Of a stretch of DNA of 64,000 nucleotides, positions 1 to 11,761 are shown piece by piece. The stretch lies in the NCBI RefSeq assembly GCF_029227915.1, contig NC_079876.1, positions 8,124,001 to 8,188,000 on the forward strand. Reading direction: 5' to 3'. The first letter of the stretch is position 1, and every line of letters begins with the position of its first letter. The DNA is from Hydractinia symbiolongicarpus. Its lineage: Eukaryota; Cnidaria; Hydrozoa; Anthoathecata; Hydractiniidae. Position numbers and translations under genes: made by a program. A model generated the notes under the pieces. The model did no database searches. It saw nothing but the letters and a program-made list of their open reading frames with translations, and was not told the DNA's origin.

Positions 1-658
1 GGAAATGAGTTTACACCCCGGGTACTTTCTTTGTATACTTTTGACTATACGGGCCGAGTCCGGGATTTACGGGAAGTCGTGGGTTTTTGTTTGCCGGCGA
101 TTAAACTTCTTTTATTCAGCGTCTCATCAAAAATGAAAGTATTTTTAAATACTACAAGTCTCATGGGCTTTAGTGGTGAAATAATAATTTAAAAAATCGT
201 TTTTTTCGTCTCATGGGCTTTAGTGGTGAAATATTAATTTAAAAAATCGTTTGGGAAATTAGTTTACTCCCTGGGTACTTTCTTTGTATACTTTTCACTA
301 TACGGGCCACGCCCGGGATTTACGGGAAATCGCGGGTTTTCGTTTGCCGGCGATTAAACTTCTTTTATTCAGCGTCTCATCAGAAATGAAAACATTTTTA
401 AAAACTACAAGTCTTATGCGTTTTAGTGGTGAAAAAATAATTTAAAAAATCGTTCTGGAAATGAGTTTACTCACAGGGTACTTTCTTTGTATACATTCGA
501 CTATACGGGCCAAGCCCGGGATTTACGGGAAATCGCGGGTTTTCGTTTGCCGGCGATTAAACCTCTTTCATTAAGCGTCTCATCAAAAATGAAAACATTT
601 TTGAAAACTACAAGTCTCATGCGTTTTAGTGGTGAAAAAAAATTTTAAAAATCGTTCG
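1..658. repeat. Partial HOR at left edge (A+, B, C monomers)
   Basis: A monomer 1-203 has the A-type signature (GGGAAGTCGTGGG and GAAAGTATTTTTAAATACTAC) and is followed by the 50-bp insert. B (254-456) starts GGAAATTAG and has TTTTCACTATACGGGCCACGCC. C (457-658, 202 bp) has TTTACTCACAGGG, CATTCGAC and CTCTTTCATTAAGC. These are the last three units of the HOR whose next copy begins at 659. Confidence 0.9.
204..253. repeat. 50-bp partial-monomer insert, copy 1
   Basis: A run of T and CGTCTCATGGGC lead into a second monomer 3' end (TTTAGTGGTGAAATATTAATTT, then the usual A-rich tail and CGTTT). It turns a 203-bp A monomer into a 253-bp unit. The next unit starts GGAAATTAG (B type). The same tail is found as the normal end of complete monomers at about 26.45 and 29.29 kb, so the insert looks like the leftover end of a monomer that once preceded B. 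Confidence 0.9.
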
Positions 659-1103
659 GGAAATGAGTTTACTTCCTGGGTTCTTTCTTTGTATACATTC
701 GACTATACGGGCCAAGCTCGGGATTTACGCAAAATTGCGGGATTTCGTTTGCCGGCGATGAAACCTCTTTTATTAAGCGTCTCATCAAAAATGAAAACAT
801 TTTTAAAAACTACAAGTCTCATGGGCTTTAGTGGTGACATAATAATTTAAAAAATCGTTCGGGAAATGAGTTTACACCCCGGGTACTTTCTTTGTATACT
901 TTTGACTATACGCGCCGAGTCCGGGATTTACGGGAAATCGCAGGTTTTCGTTTGCCGGCGATTAAACTTCTTTTATTCAGCGTCTCATCAAAAATGAAAA
1001 CATTTTTGAAAACTACAAGTCTCATGCGTTTTAGTGGTGAAAAAAAAATTTAAAAAATCGTTCGGGAAATGAGTTTAATTCCTGGGTACTTTCTTTGTAT
1101 ACA

Positions 1104-1117
1104 TTCGACTATACGGG
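1104..1117 (+). other. CENP-B-box-like motif, one base short
   Basis: The F monomer here reads TTCGACTATACGGG. The mammalian CENP-B box core is TTCG, four bases, A, two bases, CGGG. Here TTCG and CGGG are 6 rather than 7 bases apart, with the A in matching order (TTCG-N3-A-N2-CGGG). The motif occurs in C, D and F type monomers (CATTCGAC). Other types have CTTTTGAC and lose TTCG. Binding by any CENP-B-like protein is not shown. Confidence 0.35.
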
Positions 1118-2485
1118 CCAAGCCCGGGATTTACGGGAAATCGCAGGATTTTGTTTGCCGGCGATTAAACCTCTTTTATTAAGCGTCTCATCAAAAATGA
1201 AAACATTTTTAAAAAATACAAGTCTCATGGGTTTTAGTGGTGAAATAATAATTTAAAAAATCGTTCGGGAAATGAGTTTACACCCCGGGTACTTTCTTTG
1301 TATACTTTTGACTATACGGGCCGAGTCCGGGATTTACGGGAAATCGCAGGTTTTCGTTTGCCGGCGATTAAACTTCTTTTATTCAGCGTCTCATCAAAAA
1401 TGAAAACATTTTTGAAAACTACAAGTCTCATGCGTTTAAGTGGTGAAAAAATAATTTAAAAAATCGTTCGGGAAATGAGTTTACACCCCGGGTACTTTCT
1501 TTGTATACTTTTGACTATACGGGCCGAGTCCGGGATTTACGGGAAATCGCAGGTTTTCGTTTGCCGGCGATTAAACTTCTTTTATTCAGCGTCTCATCAA
1601 AAATGAAAACATTTTTGAAAACTACAAGTCTCATGCGTTTTAGTGGTGAAAAAAAAATTTAAAAAATCGTTCGGGAAATGAGTTTAATTCCTGGGTACTT
1701 TCTTTGTATACATTCGACTATACGGGCCAAGCCCGGGATTTACGGGAAATCGCGGGATTTCGTTTGCGGGCGATTAAACCTCTTTTATTAAGCGTCTCAT
1801 CAAAAATGAAAACATTTTTAAAAAATACAAGTCTCATGGGCTTTAGTGGTGAAATAATAATTTAAAAAATCGTTCGGGAAATGAGTTTACACCCCGGGTA
1901 CTTTCTTTGTATACTTTTGACTATACGGGCCGAGTCCGGGATTTACGGGAAATCGCAGGTTTTCGTTTGCCGGCGATTAAACTTCTTTTATTCAGCGTCT
2001 CATCAAAAATGAAAACATTTTTGAAAACTACAAGTCTCATGCGTTTTAGTGGTGAAAAAAAAATTTAAAAAATCGTTCGGGAAATGAGTTTAATTCCTGG
2101 GTACTTTCTTTGTATACATTCGACTATACGGGCCAAGCCCGGGATTTACGGGAAATCGCGGGATTTCGTTTGCGGGCGATTAAACCTCTTTTATTAAGCG
2201 TCTCATCAAAAATGAAAACATTTTTAAAAAATACAAGTCTCATGGGCTTTAGTGGTGAAATAATAATTTAAAAAATCGTTCGGGAAATGAGTTTACACCC
2301 CGGGTACTTTCTTTGTATACTTTTGACTATACGGGCCGAGTCCGGGATTTACGGGAAGTCGTGGGTTTTTGTTTGCCGGCGATTAAACTTCTTTTATTCA
2401 GCGTCTCATCAAAAATGAAAGTATTTTTAAATACTACAAGTCTCATGGGCTTTAGTGGTGAAATAATAATTTAAAAAATCGTTTT

Positions 2486-2535
2486 TTTCGTCTCATGGGC
2501 TTTAGTGGTGAAATATTAATTTAAAAAATCGTTTG
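2486..2535. repeat. 50-bp insert, copy 2
   Basis: Lies between A 2283 and B 2536. Confidence 0.9.
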
Positions 2536-2940
2536 GGAAATTAGTTTACTCCCTGGGTACTTTCTTTGTATACTTTTCACTATACGGGCCACGCCCGGGA
2601 TTTACGGGAAATCGCGGGTTTTCGTTTGCCGGCGATTAAACTTCTTTTATTCAGCGTCTCATCAGGAATGAAAACATTTTTAAAAACTACAAGTCTTATG
2701 CGTTTTAGTGGTGAAAAAATAATTTAAAAAATTGTTCTGGAAATGAGTTTACTCACAGGGTACTTTCTTTGTATACATTCGACTATACGGGCCAAGCCCG
2801 GGATTTACGGGAAATCGCGGGTTTTCGTTTGCCGGCGATTAAACCTCTTTCATTAAGCGTCTCATCAAAAATGTAAACATTTTTGAAAACTACAAGTCTC
2901 ATGCGTTTTAGTGGTGAAAAAAAAATTAAAAAATCGTTCG

Positions 2941-4815
2941 GGAAATGAGTTTACTTCCTGGGTTCTTTCTTTGTATACCTTCGACTATACGGGCCAAGCC
3001 CGGGATTTACGCGAAATCGCGGGATTTCGTTTGCCGGCGATGAAACCTCTTTTATTAAGCGTCTCATCAAAAATGAAAACATTTTTAAAAACTACAAGTC
3101 TCATGGGCTTTAGTGGTGACATAATAATTTAAAAAATCGTTCGGGAAATGAGTTTACACCCCGGGTACTTTCTTTGTATACTTTTGACTATACGGGCCGA
3201 GTCCGGGATTTACGGGAAATCGCAGGTTTTCGTTTGCCGGCGATTAAACTTCTTTTATTCAGCGTCTCATCAAAAATGAAAACATTTTTGAAAACTACAA
3301 GTCTCATGCGTTTTAGTGGTGAAAAAAAAATTTAAAAAATCGTTCGGGAAATGAGTTTAATTCCTGGGTACTTTCTTTGTATACATTCGACTATACGGGC
3401 CAAGCCCGGGATTTACGGGAAATCGCGGGATTTCGTTTGCCGGCGATTAAACCTCTTTTATTAAGCGTCTCATCAAAAATGAAAACATTTTTAAAAAATA
3501 CAAGTCTCATGGGCTTTAGTGGTGAAATAATAATTTAAAAAATCGTTCGGGAAATGAGTTTACACCCCGGGTACTTTCTTTGTATACTTTTGACTATACG
3601 GGCCGAGTCCGGGATTTACGGGAAATCGCAGGTTTTCGTTTGACGGCGATTAAACTTCTTTTATTCAGCGTCTCATCAAAAATGAAAACATTTTTGAAAA
3701 CTACAAGTCTCATGCGTTTTAGTGGTGAAAAAATAATTTAAAAAATCGTTCGGGAAATGAGTTTAAACCCCGGGTACTTTCTTTGTATACTTTTGACTAT
3801 ACGAGCCGAGTCCGGGATTTACGGGAAATCGCAGGTTTTCGTTTGCCGGCGATTAAACTTCTTTTATTCAGCGTCTCATCAAAAATGAAAACATTTTTGA
3901 AAACTACAAGTCTCATGCGTTTAAGTGGTGAAAAAATAATTTAAAAAATCGTTCGGGAAATGAGTTTACACCCCGGGTACTTTCTTTGTATACTTTTGAC
4001 TATACGGGCCGAGTCCGGGATTTACGGGAAGTCGTGGGTTTTTGTTTGCCAGCGATTAAACTTCTTTTATTCAGCGTCTCATCAAAAATGAAAGTATTTT
4101 TAAATACTACAAGTCTCATGGGCTTTAGTGGTGAAATAATAATTTAAAAAATCGTTTTTTTCGTCTCATGGGCTTTAGTGGTGAAATATTAATTTAAAAA
4201 ATCGTTTGGGAAATTAGTTTACTCCCTGGGTACTTTCTTTGTATACTTTTCACTATACGGGCCACGCCCGGGATTTACGGGAAATCGCTGGTTTTCGTTT
4301 GCCGGCGATTAAACTTCTTTTATTCAGCGTCTCATCAGGAATGAAAACATTTTTAAAAACTACAAGTCTTATGCGTTTTAGTGGTGAAAAAATAATTTAA
4401 AAAATCGTTCTGGAAATGAGTTTACTCACAGGGTACTTTCTTTGTATACATTCGACTATACGGGCCAAGCCCGGGATTTACGGGAAATCGCGGGTTTTCG
4501 TTTGCCGCCGATTAAACCTCTTTCATTAAGCGTCTCATCAAAAATGAAAACATTTTTGAAAACTACAAGTCTCATGCGTTTTAGTGGTGAAAAAAAATTT
4601 TAAAAATCGTTCGGGAAATGAGTTTACTCACAAGGTACTTTCTTTGTATACATTCGACTATACGGGCCAAGCCCGGGATTTACGGGAAATCGCGGGTTTT
4701 CGTTTGCCGGCGATTAAACCTCTTTCATTAAGCGTCTCATCAAAAATGAAAACATTTTTGAAAACTACAAGTCTCATGCGTTTTAGTGGTGAAAAAAAAT
4801 TTTAAAAATCGTTCG
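2941..4815. repeat. HOR copy 2, 9 monomers, 1,875 bp
   Basis: D 2941, E 3144, F 3347, G 3550, H 3753, A+ 3956, B 4209, C 4412, C 4614. H is marked by TTTAAACCCCGGG and ACGAGCCGAG. The 202-bp C monomer is doubled in tandem, and only one A+ is present. Confidence 0.9.
4159..4208. repeat. 50-bp insert, copy 3
   Basis: Lies between A 3956 and B 4209. Confidence 0.9.
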
Positions 4816-5830
4816 GTAAATGAGTTTACTTCCTGGGTTCTTTCTTTGTATACATTCGACTATACGGGCCAAGCTCGGGATTTACGCAAAATTGCGGGAT
4901 TTCGTTTGCCGGCGATGAAACCTCTTTTATTAAGCGTCTCATCAAAAATGAAAACATTTTTAAAAACTACAAGTCTCATGGGCTTTAGTGGTGACATAAT
5001 AATTTAAAAAATCGTTCGGGAAATGAGTTTACACCCCGGGTACTTTCTTTGTATACTTTTGACTATACGGGCCGAGTCCGGGATTTACGGGAAATCGCAG
5101 GTTTTCGTTTGCCGGCGATTAAACTTCTTTTATTCAGCGTCTCATCAAAAATGAAAACATTTTTGAAAACTACAAGTCTCATGCGTTTTAGTGGTGAAAA
5201 AAAAATTTAAAAAATCGTTCGGGAAATGAGTTTAATTCCTGGGTACTTTCTTTGTATACATTCGACTATACGGGCCAAGCCCGGGATTTACGGGAAATCG
5301 CAGGATTTTGTTTGCCGGCGATTAAACCTCTTTTATTAAGCGTCTCATCAAAAATGAAAACATTTTTAAAAAATACAAGTCTCATGGGTTTTAGTGGTGA
5401 AATAATAATTTAAAAAATCGTTCGGGAAATGAGTTTACACCCCGGGTACTTTCTTTGTATACTTTTGACTATACGGGCCGAGTCCGGGATTTACGGGAAA
5501 TCGCAGGTTTTCGTTTGCCGGCGATTAAACTTCTTTTATTCAGCGTCTCATCAAAAATGAAAACATTTTTGAAAACTACAAGTCTCATGCGTTTAAGTGG
5601 TGAAAAAATAATTTAAAAAATCGTTCGGGAAATGAGTTTACACCCCGGGTACTTTCTTTGTATACTTTTGACTATACGGGCCGAGTCCGGGATTTACGGG
5701 AAGTCGTGGGTTTTTGTTTGCCGGCGATTAAACTTCTTTTATTCAGCGTCTCATCAAAAATGAAAGTATTTTTAAATACTACAAGTCTCATGGGCTTTAG
5801 TGGTGAAATAATAATTTAAAAAATCGTTTT

Positions 5831-5880
5831 TTTCGTCTCATGGGCTTTAGTGGTGAAATATTAATTTAAAAAATCGTTTG
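5831..5880. repeat. 50-bp insert, copy 4
   Basis: Lies between A 5628 and B 5881. Confidence 0.9.
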
Positions 5881-6489
5881 GGAAATTAGTTTACTCCCTG
5901 GGTACTTTCTTTGTATACTTTTCACTATACGGGCCACGCCCGGGATTTACGGGAAATCGCGGGTTTTCGTTTGCCGGCGATTAAACTTCTTTTATTCAGC
6001 GTCTCATCAGGAATGAAAACATTTTTAAAAACTACAAGTCTTATGCGTTTTAGTGGTGAAAAAATAATTTAAAAAATCGTTCTGGAAATGAGTTTAAACC
6101 CCGGGTACTTTCTTTGTATACTTTTGACTATACGAGCCGAGTCCGGGATTTACGGGAAATCGCAGGTTTTCGTTTGCCGGCGATTAAACTTCTTTTATTC
6201 AGCGTCTCATCAAAAATGAAAACATTTTTGAAAATTACAAGTCTCATGCGTTTAAGTGGTGAAAAAATAATTTAAAAAATCGTTCGGGAAATGAGTTTAC
6301 ACCCCGGGTACTTTCTTTGTATACTTTTGACTATACGGGCCGAGTCCGGGATTTACGGGAAGTCGTGGGTTTTTGTTTGCCGGCGATTAAACTTCTTTTA
6401 TTCAGCGTCTCATCAAAAATGAAAGTATTTTTAAATACTACAAGTCTCATGGGCTTTAGTGGTGAAATAATAATTTAAAAAATCGTTTT

Positions 6490-6539
6490 TTTCGTCTCAT
6501 GGGCTTTAGTGGTGAAATATTAATTTAAAAAATCGTTTG
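6490..6539. repeat. 50-bp insert, copy 5
   Basis: Lies between A 6287 and B 6540. Confidence 0.9.
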
Positions 6540-7959
6540 GGAAATTAGTTTACTCCCTGGGTACTTTCTTTGTATACTTTTCACTATACGGGCCACGCCC
6601 GGGATTTACGGGAAATCGCGGGTTTTCGTTTGCCGGCGATTAAACTTCTTTTATTCAGCGTCTCATCAGAAATGAAAACATTTTTAAAAACTACAAGTCT
6701 TATGCGTTTTAGTGGTGAAAAAATAATTTAAAAAATCGTTCTGGAAATGAGTTTACTCACAGGGTACTTTCTTTGTATACATTCGACTATACGGGCCAAG
6801 CCCGGGATTTACGGGAAATCGCGGGTTTTCGTTTGCCGGCGATTAAACCTCTTTCATTAAGCGTCTCATCAAAAATGAAAACATTTTTGAAAACTACAAG
6901 TCTCATGCGTTTTAGTGGTGAAAAAAAATTTTAAAAATCGTTCGGGAAATGAGTTTACTTCCTGGGTTCTTTCTTTGTATACATTCGACTATACGGGCCA
7001 AGCTCGGGATTTACGCAAAATTGCGGGATTTCGTTTGCCGGCGATGAAACCTCTTTTATTAAGCGTCTCATCAAAAATGAAAACATTTTTAAAAACTACA
7101 AGTCTCATGGGCTTTAGTGGTGACATAATAATTTAAAAAATCGTTCGGGAAATGAGTTTACACCCCGGGTACTTTCTTTGTATACTTTTGACTATACGGG
7201 CCGAGTCCGGGATTTACGGGAAATCGCAGGTTTTCGTTTGCCGGCGATTAAACTTCTTTTATTCAGCGTCTCATCAAAAATGAAAACATTTTTGAAAACT
7301 ACAAGTCTCATGCGTTTTAGTGGTGAAAAAAAAATTTAAAAAATCGTTCGGGAAATGAGTTTAATTCCTGGGTACTTTCTTTGTATACATTCGACTATAC
7401 GGGCCAAGCCCGGGATTTACGGGAAATCGCAGGATTTTGTTTGCCGGCGATTAAACCTCTTTTATTAAGCGTCTCATCAAAAATGAAAACATTTTTAAAA
7501 AATACAAGTCTCATGGGTTTTAGTGGTGAAATAATAATTTAAAAAATCGTTCGGGAAATGAGTTTACACCCCGGGTACTTTCTTTGTATACTTTTGACTA
7601 TACGGGCCGAGTCCGGGATTTACGGGAAATCGCAGGTTTTCGTTTGCCGGCGATTAAACTTCTTTTATTCAGCGTCTCATCAAAAATGAAAACATTTTTG
7701 AAAACTACAAGTCTCATGCGTTTAAGTGGTGAAAAAATAATTTAAAAAATCGTTCGGGAAATGAGTTTACACCCCGGGTACTTTCTTTGTATACTTTTGA
7801 CTATACGGGCCGAGTCCGGGATTTACGGGAAGTCGTGGGTTTTTGTTTGCCGGCGATTAAACTTCTTTTATTCAGCGTCTCATCAAAAATGAAAGTATTT
7901 TTAAATACTACAAGTCTCATGGGCTTTAGTGGTGAAATAATAATTTAAAAAATCGTTTT

Positions 7960-8009
7960 TTTCGTCTCATGGGCTTTAGTGGTGAAATATTAATTTAAAA
8001 AATCGTTTG
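7960..8009. repeat. 50-bp insert, copy 6
   Basis: Lies between A 7757 and B 8010. Confidence 0.9.
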
Positions 8010-8618
8010 GGAAATTAGTTTACTCCCTGGGTACTTTCTTTGTATACTTTTCACTATACGGGCCACGCCCGGGATTTACGGGAAATCGCGGGTTTTCGTT
8101 TGCCGGCGATTAAACTTCTTTTATTCAGCGTCTCATCAGGAATGAAAACATTTTTAAAAACTACAAGTCTTATGCGTTTTAGTGGTGAAAAAATAATTTA
8201 AAAAATCGTTCTGGAAATGAGTTTAAACCCCGGGTACTTTCTTTGTATACTTTTGACTATACGAGCCGAGTCCGGGATTTACGGGAAATCGCAGGTTTTC
8301 GTTTGCCGGCGATTAAACTTCTTTTATTCAGCGTCTCATCAAAAATGAAAACATTTTTGAAAATTACAAGTCTCATGCGTTTAAGTGGTGAAAAAATAAT
8401 TTAAAAAATCGTTCGGGAAATGAGTTTACACCCCGGGTACTTTCTTTGTATACTTTTGACTATACGGGCCGAGTCCGGGATTTACGGGAAGTCGTGGGTT
8501 TTTGTTTGCCGGCGATTAAACTTCTTTTATTCAGCGTCTCATCAAAAATGAAAGTATTTTTAAATACTACAAGTCTCATGGGCTTTAGTGGTGAAATAAT
8601 AATTTAAAAAATCGTTTT

Positions 8619-8668
8619 TTTCGTCTCATGGGCTTTAGTGGTGAAATATTAATTTAAAAAATCGTTTG
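8619..8668. repeat. 50-bp insert, copy 7
   Basis: Lies between A 8416 and B 8669. Confidence 0.9.
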
Positions 8669-9073
8669 GGAAATTAGTTTACTCCCTGGGTACTTTCTTT
8701 GTATACTTTTCACTATACGGGCCACGCCCGGGATTTACGGGAAATCGCGGGTTTTCGTTTGCCGGCGATTAAACTTCTTTTATTCAGCGTCTCATCAGAA
8801 ATGAAAACATTTTTAAAAACTACAAGTCTTATGCGTTTTAGTGGTGAAAAAATAATTTAAAAAATCGTTCTGGAAATGAGTTTACTCACAGGGTACTTTC
8901 TTTGTATACATTCGACTATACGGGCCAAGCCCGGGATTTACGGGAAATCGCGGGTTTTCGTTTGCCGGCGATTAAACCTCTTTCATTAAGCGTCTCATCA
9001 AAAATGAAAACATTTTTGAAAACTACAAGTCTCATGCGTTTTAGTGGTGAAAAAAAATTTTAAAAATCGTTCG

Positions 9074-11761
9074 GGAAATGAGTTTACTTCCTGGGTTCTT
9101 TCTTTGTATACATTCGACTATACGGGCCAAGCTCGGGATTTACGCAAAATTGCGGGATTTCGTTTGCCGGCGATGAAACCTCTTTTATTAAGCGTCTCAT
9201 CAAAAATGAAAACATTTTTAAAAACTACAAGTCTCATGGGCTTTAGTGGTGACATAATAATTTAAAAAATCGTTCGGGAAATGAGTTTACACCCCGGGTA
9301 CTTTCTTTGTATACTTTTGACTATACGCGCCGAGTCCGGGATTTACGGGAAATCGCAGGTTTTCGTTTGCCGGCGATTAAACTTCTTTTATTCAGCGTCT
9401 CATCAAAAATGAAAACATTTTTGAAAACTACAAGTCTCATGCGTTTTAGTGGTGAAAAAAAAATTTAAAAAATCGTTCGGGAAATGAGTTTAATTCCTGG
9501 GTACTTTCTTTGTATACATTCGACTATACGGGCCAAGCCCGGGATTTACGGGAAATCGCAGGATTTTGTTTGCCGGCGATTAAACCTCTTTTATTAAGCG
9601 TCTCATCAAAAATGAAAACATTTTTAAAAAATACAAGTCTCATGGGTTTTAGTGGTGAAATAATAATTTAAAAAATCGTTCGGGAAATGAGTTTACACCC
9701 CGGGTACTTTCTTTGTATACTTTTGACTATACGGGCCGAGTCCGGGATTTACGGGAAATCGCAGGTTTTCGTTTGCCGGCGATTAAACTTCTTTTATTCA
9801 GCGTCTCATCAAAAATGAAAACATTTTTGAAAACTACAAGTCTCATGCGTTTAAGTGGTGAAAAAATAATTTAAAAAATCGTTCGGGAAATGAGTTTACA
9901 CCCCGGGTACTTTCTTTGTATACTTTTGACTATACGGGCCGAGTCCGGGATTTACGGGAAATCGCAGGTTTTCGTTTGCCGGCGATTAAACTTCTTTTAT
10001 TCAGCGTCTCATCAAAAATGAAAACATTTTTGAAAACTACAAGTCTCATGCGTTTTAGTGGTGAAAAAAAAATTTAAAAAATCGTTCGGGAAATGAGTTT
10101 AATTCCTGGGTACTTTCTTTGTATACATTCGACTATACGGGCCAAGCCCGGGATTTACGGGAAATCGCGGGATTTCGTTTGCGGGCGATTAAACCTCTTT
10201 TATTAAGCGTCTCATCAAAAATGAAAACATTTTTAAAAAATACAAGTCTCATGGGCTTTAGTGGTGAAATAATAATTTAAAAAATCGTTCGGGAAATGAG
10301 TTTACACCCCGGGTACTTTCTTTGTATACTTTTGACTATACGGGCCGAGTCCGGGATTTACGGGAAATCGCAGGTTTTCGTTTGCCGGCGATTAAACTTC
10401 TTTTATTCAGCGTCTCATCAAAAATGAAAACATTTTTGAAAACTACAAGTCTCATGCGTTTTAGTGGTGAAAAAAAAATTTAAAAAATCGTTCGGGAAAT
10501 GAGTTTAATTCCTGGGTACTTTCTTTGTATACATTCGACTATACGGGCCAAGCCCGGGATTTACGGGAAATCGCGGGATTTCGTTTGCGGGCGATTAAAC
10601 CTCTTTTATTAAGCGTCTCATCAAAAATGAAAACATTTTTAAAAAATACAAGTCTCATGGGCTTTAGTGGTGAAATAATAATTTAAAAAATCGTTCGGGA
10701 AATGAGTTTACACCCCGGGTACTTTCTTTGTATACTTTTGACTATACGGGCCGAGTCCGGGATTTACGGGAAGTCGTGGGTTTTTGTTTGCCGGCGATTA
10801 AACTTCTTTTATTCAGCGTCTCATCAAAAATGAAAGTATTTTTAAATACTACAAGTCTCATGGGCTTTAGTGGTGAAATAATAATTTAAAAAATCGTTTT
10901 TTTCGTCTCATGGGCTTTAGTGGTGAAATATTAATTTAAAAAATCGTTTGGGAAATTAGTTTACTCCCTGGGTACTTTCTTTGTATACTTTTCACTATAC
11001 GGGCCACGCCCGGGATTTACGGGAAATCGCGGGTTTTCGTTTGCCGGCGATTAAACTTCTTTTATTCAGCGTCTCATCAGGAATGAAAACATTTTTAAAA
11101 ACTACAAGTCTTATGCGTTTTAGTGGTGAAAAAATAATTTAAAAAATCGTTCTGGAAATGAGTTTAAACCCCGGGTACTTTCTTTGTATACTTTTGACTA
11201 TACGAGCCGAGTCCGGGATTTACGGGAAATCGCAGGTTTTCGTTTGCCGGCGATTAAACTTCTTTTATTCAGCGTCTCATCAAAAATGAAAACATTTTTG
11301 AAAACTACAAGTCTCATGCGTTTAAGTGGTGAAAAAATAATTTAAAAAATCGTTTGGGAAATTAGTTTACTCCCTGGGTACTTTCTTTGTATACTTTTCA
11401 CTATACGGGCCACGCCCGGGATTTACGGGAAATCGCGGGTTTTCGTTTGCCGGCGATTAAACTTCTTTTATTCAGCGTCTCATCAGAAATGAAAACATTT
11501 TTAAAAACTACAAGTCTTATGCGTTTTAGTGGTGAAAAAATAATTTAAAAAATCGTTCTGGAAATGAGTTTACTCACAGGGTACTTTCTTTGTATACATT
11601 CGACTATACGGGCCAAGCCCGGGATTTACGGGAAATCGCGGGTTTTCGTTTGCCGGCGATTAAACCTCTTTCATTAAGCGTCTCATCAAAAATGAAAACA
11701 TTTTTGAAAACTACAAGTCTCATGCGTTTTAGTGGTGAAAAAAAATTTTAAAAATCGTTCG
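9074..11761. repeat. HOR copy 5, 13 monomers, 2,688 bp
   Basis: D 9074, E 9277, F 9480, G 9683, E 9886, F 10089, E 10292, F 10495, A+ 10698, B 10951, H 11154, B 11357, C 11560. The first ten units match positions 659-2738 at a fixed 8,415-bp offset, including the private TACGCGCCGAG variant. The second A+ before the final B is missing. Confidence 0.9.
10901..10950. repeat. 50-bp insert, copy 8
   Basis: Lies between A 10698 and B 10951. Confidence 0.9.

Larger units (their letters stand above)
659..2940. repeat. HOR copy 1, 11 monomers, 2,282 bp
   Basis: Unit order by diagnostic variants: D 659, E 862, F 1065, G 1268, E 1471, F 1674, E 1877, F 2080, A+ 2283, B 2536, C 2739. D carries TTACGCAAAATTGCGGG and GGTGACATAATAAT. 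E carries CACCCCGGG, GCCGAGTCC and an A9 tail. F carries TTAATTCCTGGG and AAAAAATACAAG. G carries GCGTTTAAGTGG. The EF pair is present three times, so this copy has grown by dimer amplification. Confidence 0.9.
4816..6944. repeat. HOR copy 3, canonical 10-mer, 2,129 bp
   Basis: D 4816, E 5019, F 5222, G 5425, A+ 5628, B 5881, H 6084, A+ 6287, B 6540, C 6743. Length arithmetic closes exactly: seven 203-bp units, two 253-bp A+ units and one 202-bp C give 2,129. Confidence 0.92.
6945..9073. repeat. HOR copy 4, canonical 10-mer, 2,129 bp
   Basis: Same order as the preceding copy at a constant 2,129-bp offset. It shares private variants such as GAAAATTACAAG in the H unit (about 6234 and 8363), so the two copies appear to be a recent tandem duplication. 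Confidence 0.92.

Noticed and set aside
204-253. 50-bp insert as a small mobile element
   Set aside because: Its sequence is a second monomer 3' end and it always lies in the same junction. There are no element-like ends or flanking duplications.
629-850. Open frames of 64-121 codons, the commonest reading NRSGNEFTSWVLSLYTFDYTG, repeated in most monomers
   Set aside because: They are the monomer translated: the same frame recurs each 203 bp, often starts at GTG or TTG, and ends inside the next tail. 203 is not a multiple of three, and many neighbouring units break the frame with stops or indels. I see no ribosome-binding, splice or codon-bias support and recognise no domain. A conservation test (synonymous versus non-synonymous changes among monomers) would settle it.
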